From positions 1-5,156 of the forward strand of contig JAJZSC010000287.1 in the NCBI GenBank assembly GCA_021849995.1: a DNA stretch of 5,156 nucleotides, read 5' to 3'. Numbering within the stretch: position 1 is the first letter of the stretch; each line of letters opens with the position of its first letter. This DNA comes from Bacillota bacterium (lineage in GTDB: Bacteria > Bacillota > Desulfitobacteriia > Desulfitobacteriales > Desulfitobacteriaceae). Under the pieces are notes generated by a model. That model was not told the origin of the DNA and ran no database searches. It was given only the letters and a program-made list of their open reading frames with translations. Positions 5,049 through 5,156 of the stretch are shown here, piece after piece. The translations under genes and the position numbers were made by a program.

Positions 5049-5156
5049 CGCGCAGCTTACCGAGTGACCGGTGTAAAACAAAATCCTGGAGATATCCACT
5101 AATTTTTCATCCTCTGCTGGTGCTGCATAGCGGCATGGGGGGCTATATGCTTAAAA

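Larger units (their letters stand above)
4764..5156. other. Intergenic region with a structured GC-rich segment (about 4840-5098)
   Basis: To the right of the YitT promoter the composition changes abruptly. By hand count 4681-4800 is about 26% G+C, while 4881-5098 is about 53%. The rich part contains a near-perfect palindrome (4989-5013), a wide inverted repeat (4907-4917 with 5038-5048), a further TAGTTTG copy at 4859-4865, a repeated GGATGC (4931-4936 and 4945-4950) and a repeated GCAAGCTG (4865-4872 and 4935-4942). Open frames exist on both strands: 79 codons rightward from TTG 4863, and 28 codons leftward from ATG 4966. Neither has a ribosome site or a recognisable domain. The pattern suits a dispersed intergenic repeat, a mobile-element remnant or a structured RNA better than a protein gene; I cannot decide which. 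Confidence 0.5.

Noticed and set aside
4863..5102. Rightward 79-codon frame across the GC-rich segment
   Set aside because: It starts with TTG without a ribosome site, has no recognisable domain, and overlaps another open frame on the opposite strand. G+C-rich structured DNA gives such frames by chance.
1..5156. CRISPR array, tRNA, rRNA, transposase or phage genes
   Set aside because: No regularly spaced repeats, no cloverleaf-like segments and no recognisable mobile-element protein were found on either strand.

Overview
This looks like a chromosomal stretch from a low-G+C, Gram-positive (Firmicutes) anaerobe. The evidence is a set of strong Shine-Dalgarno sites (AGGAGG, GAGGTGA, AAAGGTGA), a TTG start, sigma-A-type promoter boxes, A/T-rich intergenic DNA with intrinsic terminators, and a YitT-family membrane protein. 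A HyfB-type proton-pumping subunit next to ordinary housekeeping genes would suit a Peptococcaceae-like clostridium such as the Desulfosporosinus/Desulfitobacterium group. That placement is inference from gene content, not a sequence match.

Layout from left to right. Positions 1-1298 (minus) hold the N-terminal two thirds of a HyfB/HycC-type membrane subunit, cut by the window edge. Its 5' end is ambiguous: a well-placed SD and ATG lie at an A7 run, but a hydrophobic reading frame directly upstream would join it if one A were removed. Positions 1381-1813 have no convincing gene but contain two terminator hairpins and a short GC-rich island. Positions 1814-2098 (plus) encode an orphan 94-residue protein. 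Positions 2100-3035 (minus) encode a GalE-like NAD-dependent sugar epimerase whose stop codon lies one base from that of the small gene. Positions 3036-3250 hold the epimerase leader, with a 9-bp direct repeat at 21-bp spacing, and the terminator of the next gene. Positions 3251-3715 (minus) encode a YbaK-type aminoacyl-tRNA deacylase, and 3805-4653 (minus) a YitT-family membrane protein with a clear promoter. Positions 4654-5156 hold that promoter and a structured segment of about 53% G+C that differs sharply in composition from its A/T-rich flank.

The genes do not form one pathway. yitT and the ybaK-like gene may be cotranscribed: the gap is 89 bp with no obvious terminator, and a strong one follows the ybaK-like gene. 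The epimerase and the HyfB-like gene appear to be separate units. No defence system, CRISPR array, tRNA, rRNA or transposase gene is visible. The most unusual items are the split N-terminus of the HyfB-like gene, the structured GC-rich segment at the right edge, the gene-less terminators at 1569-1755, and the orphan 94-residue protein.
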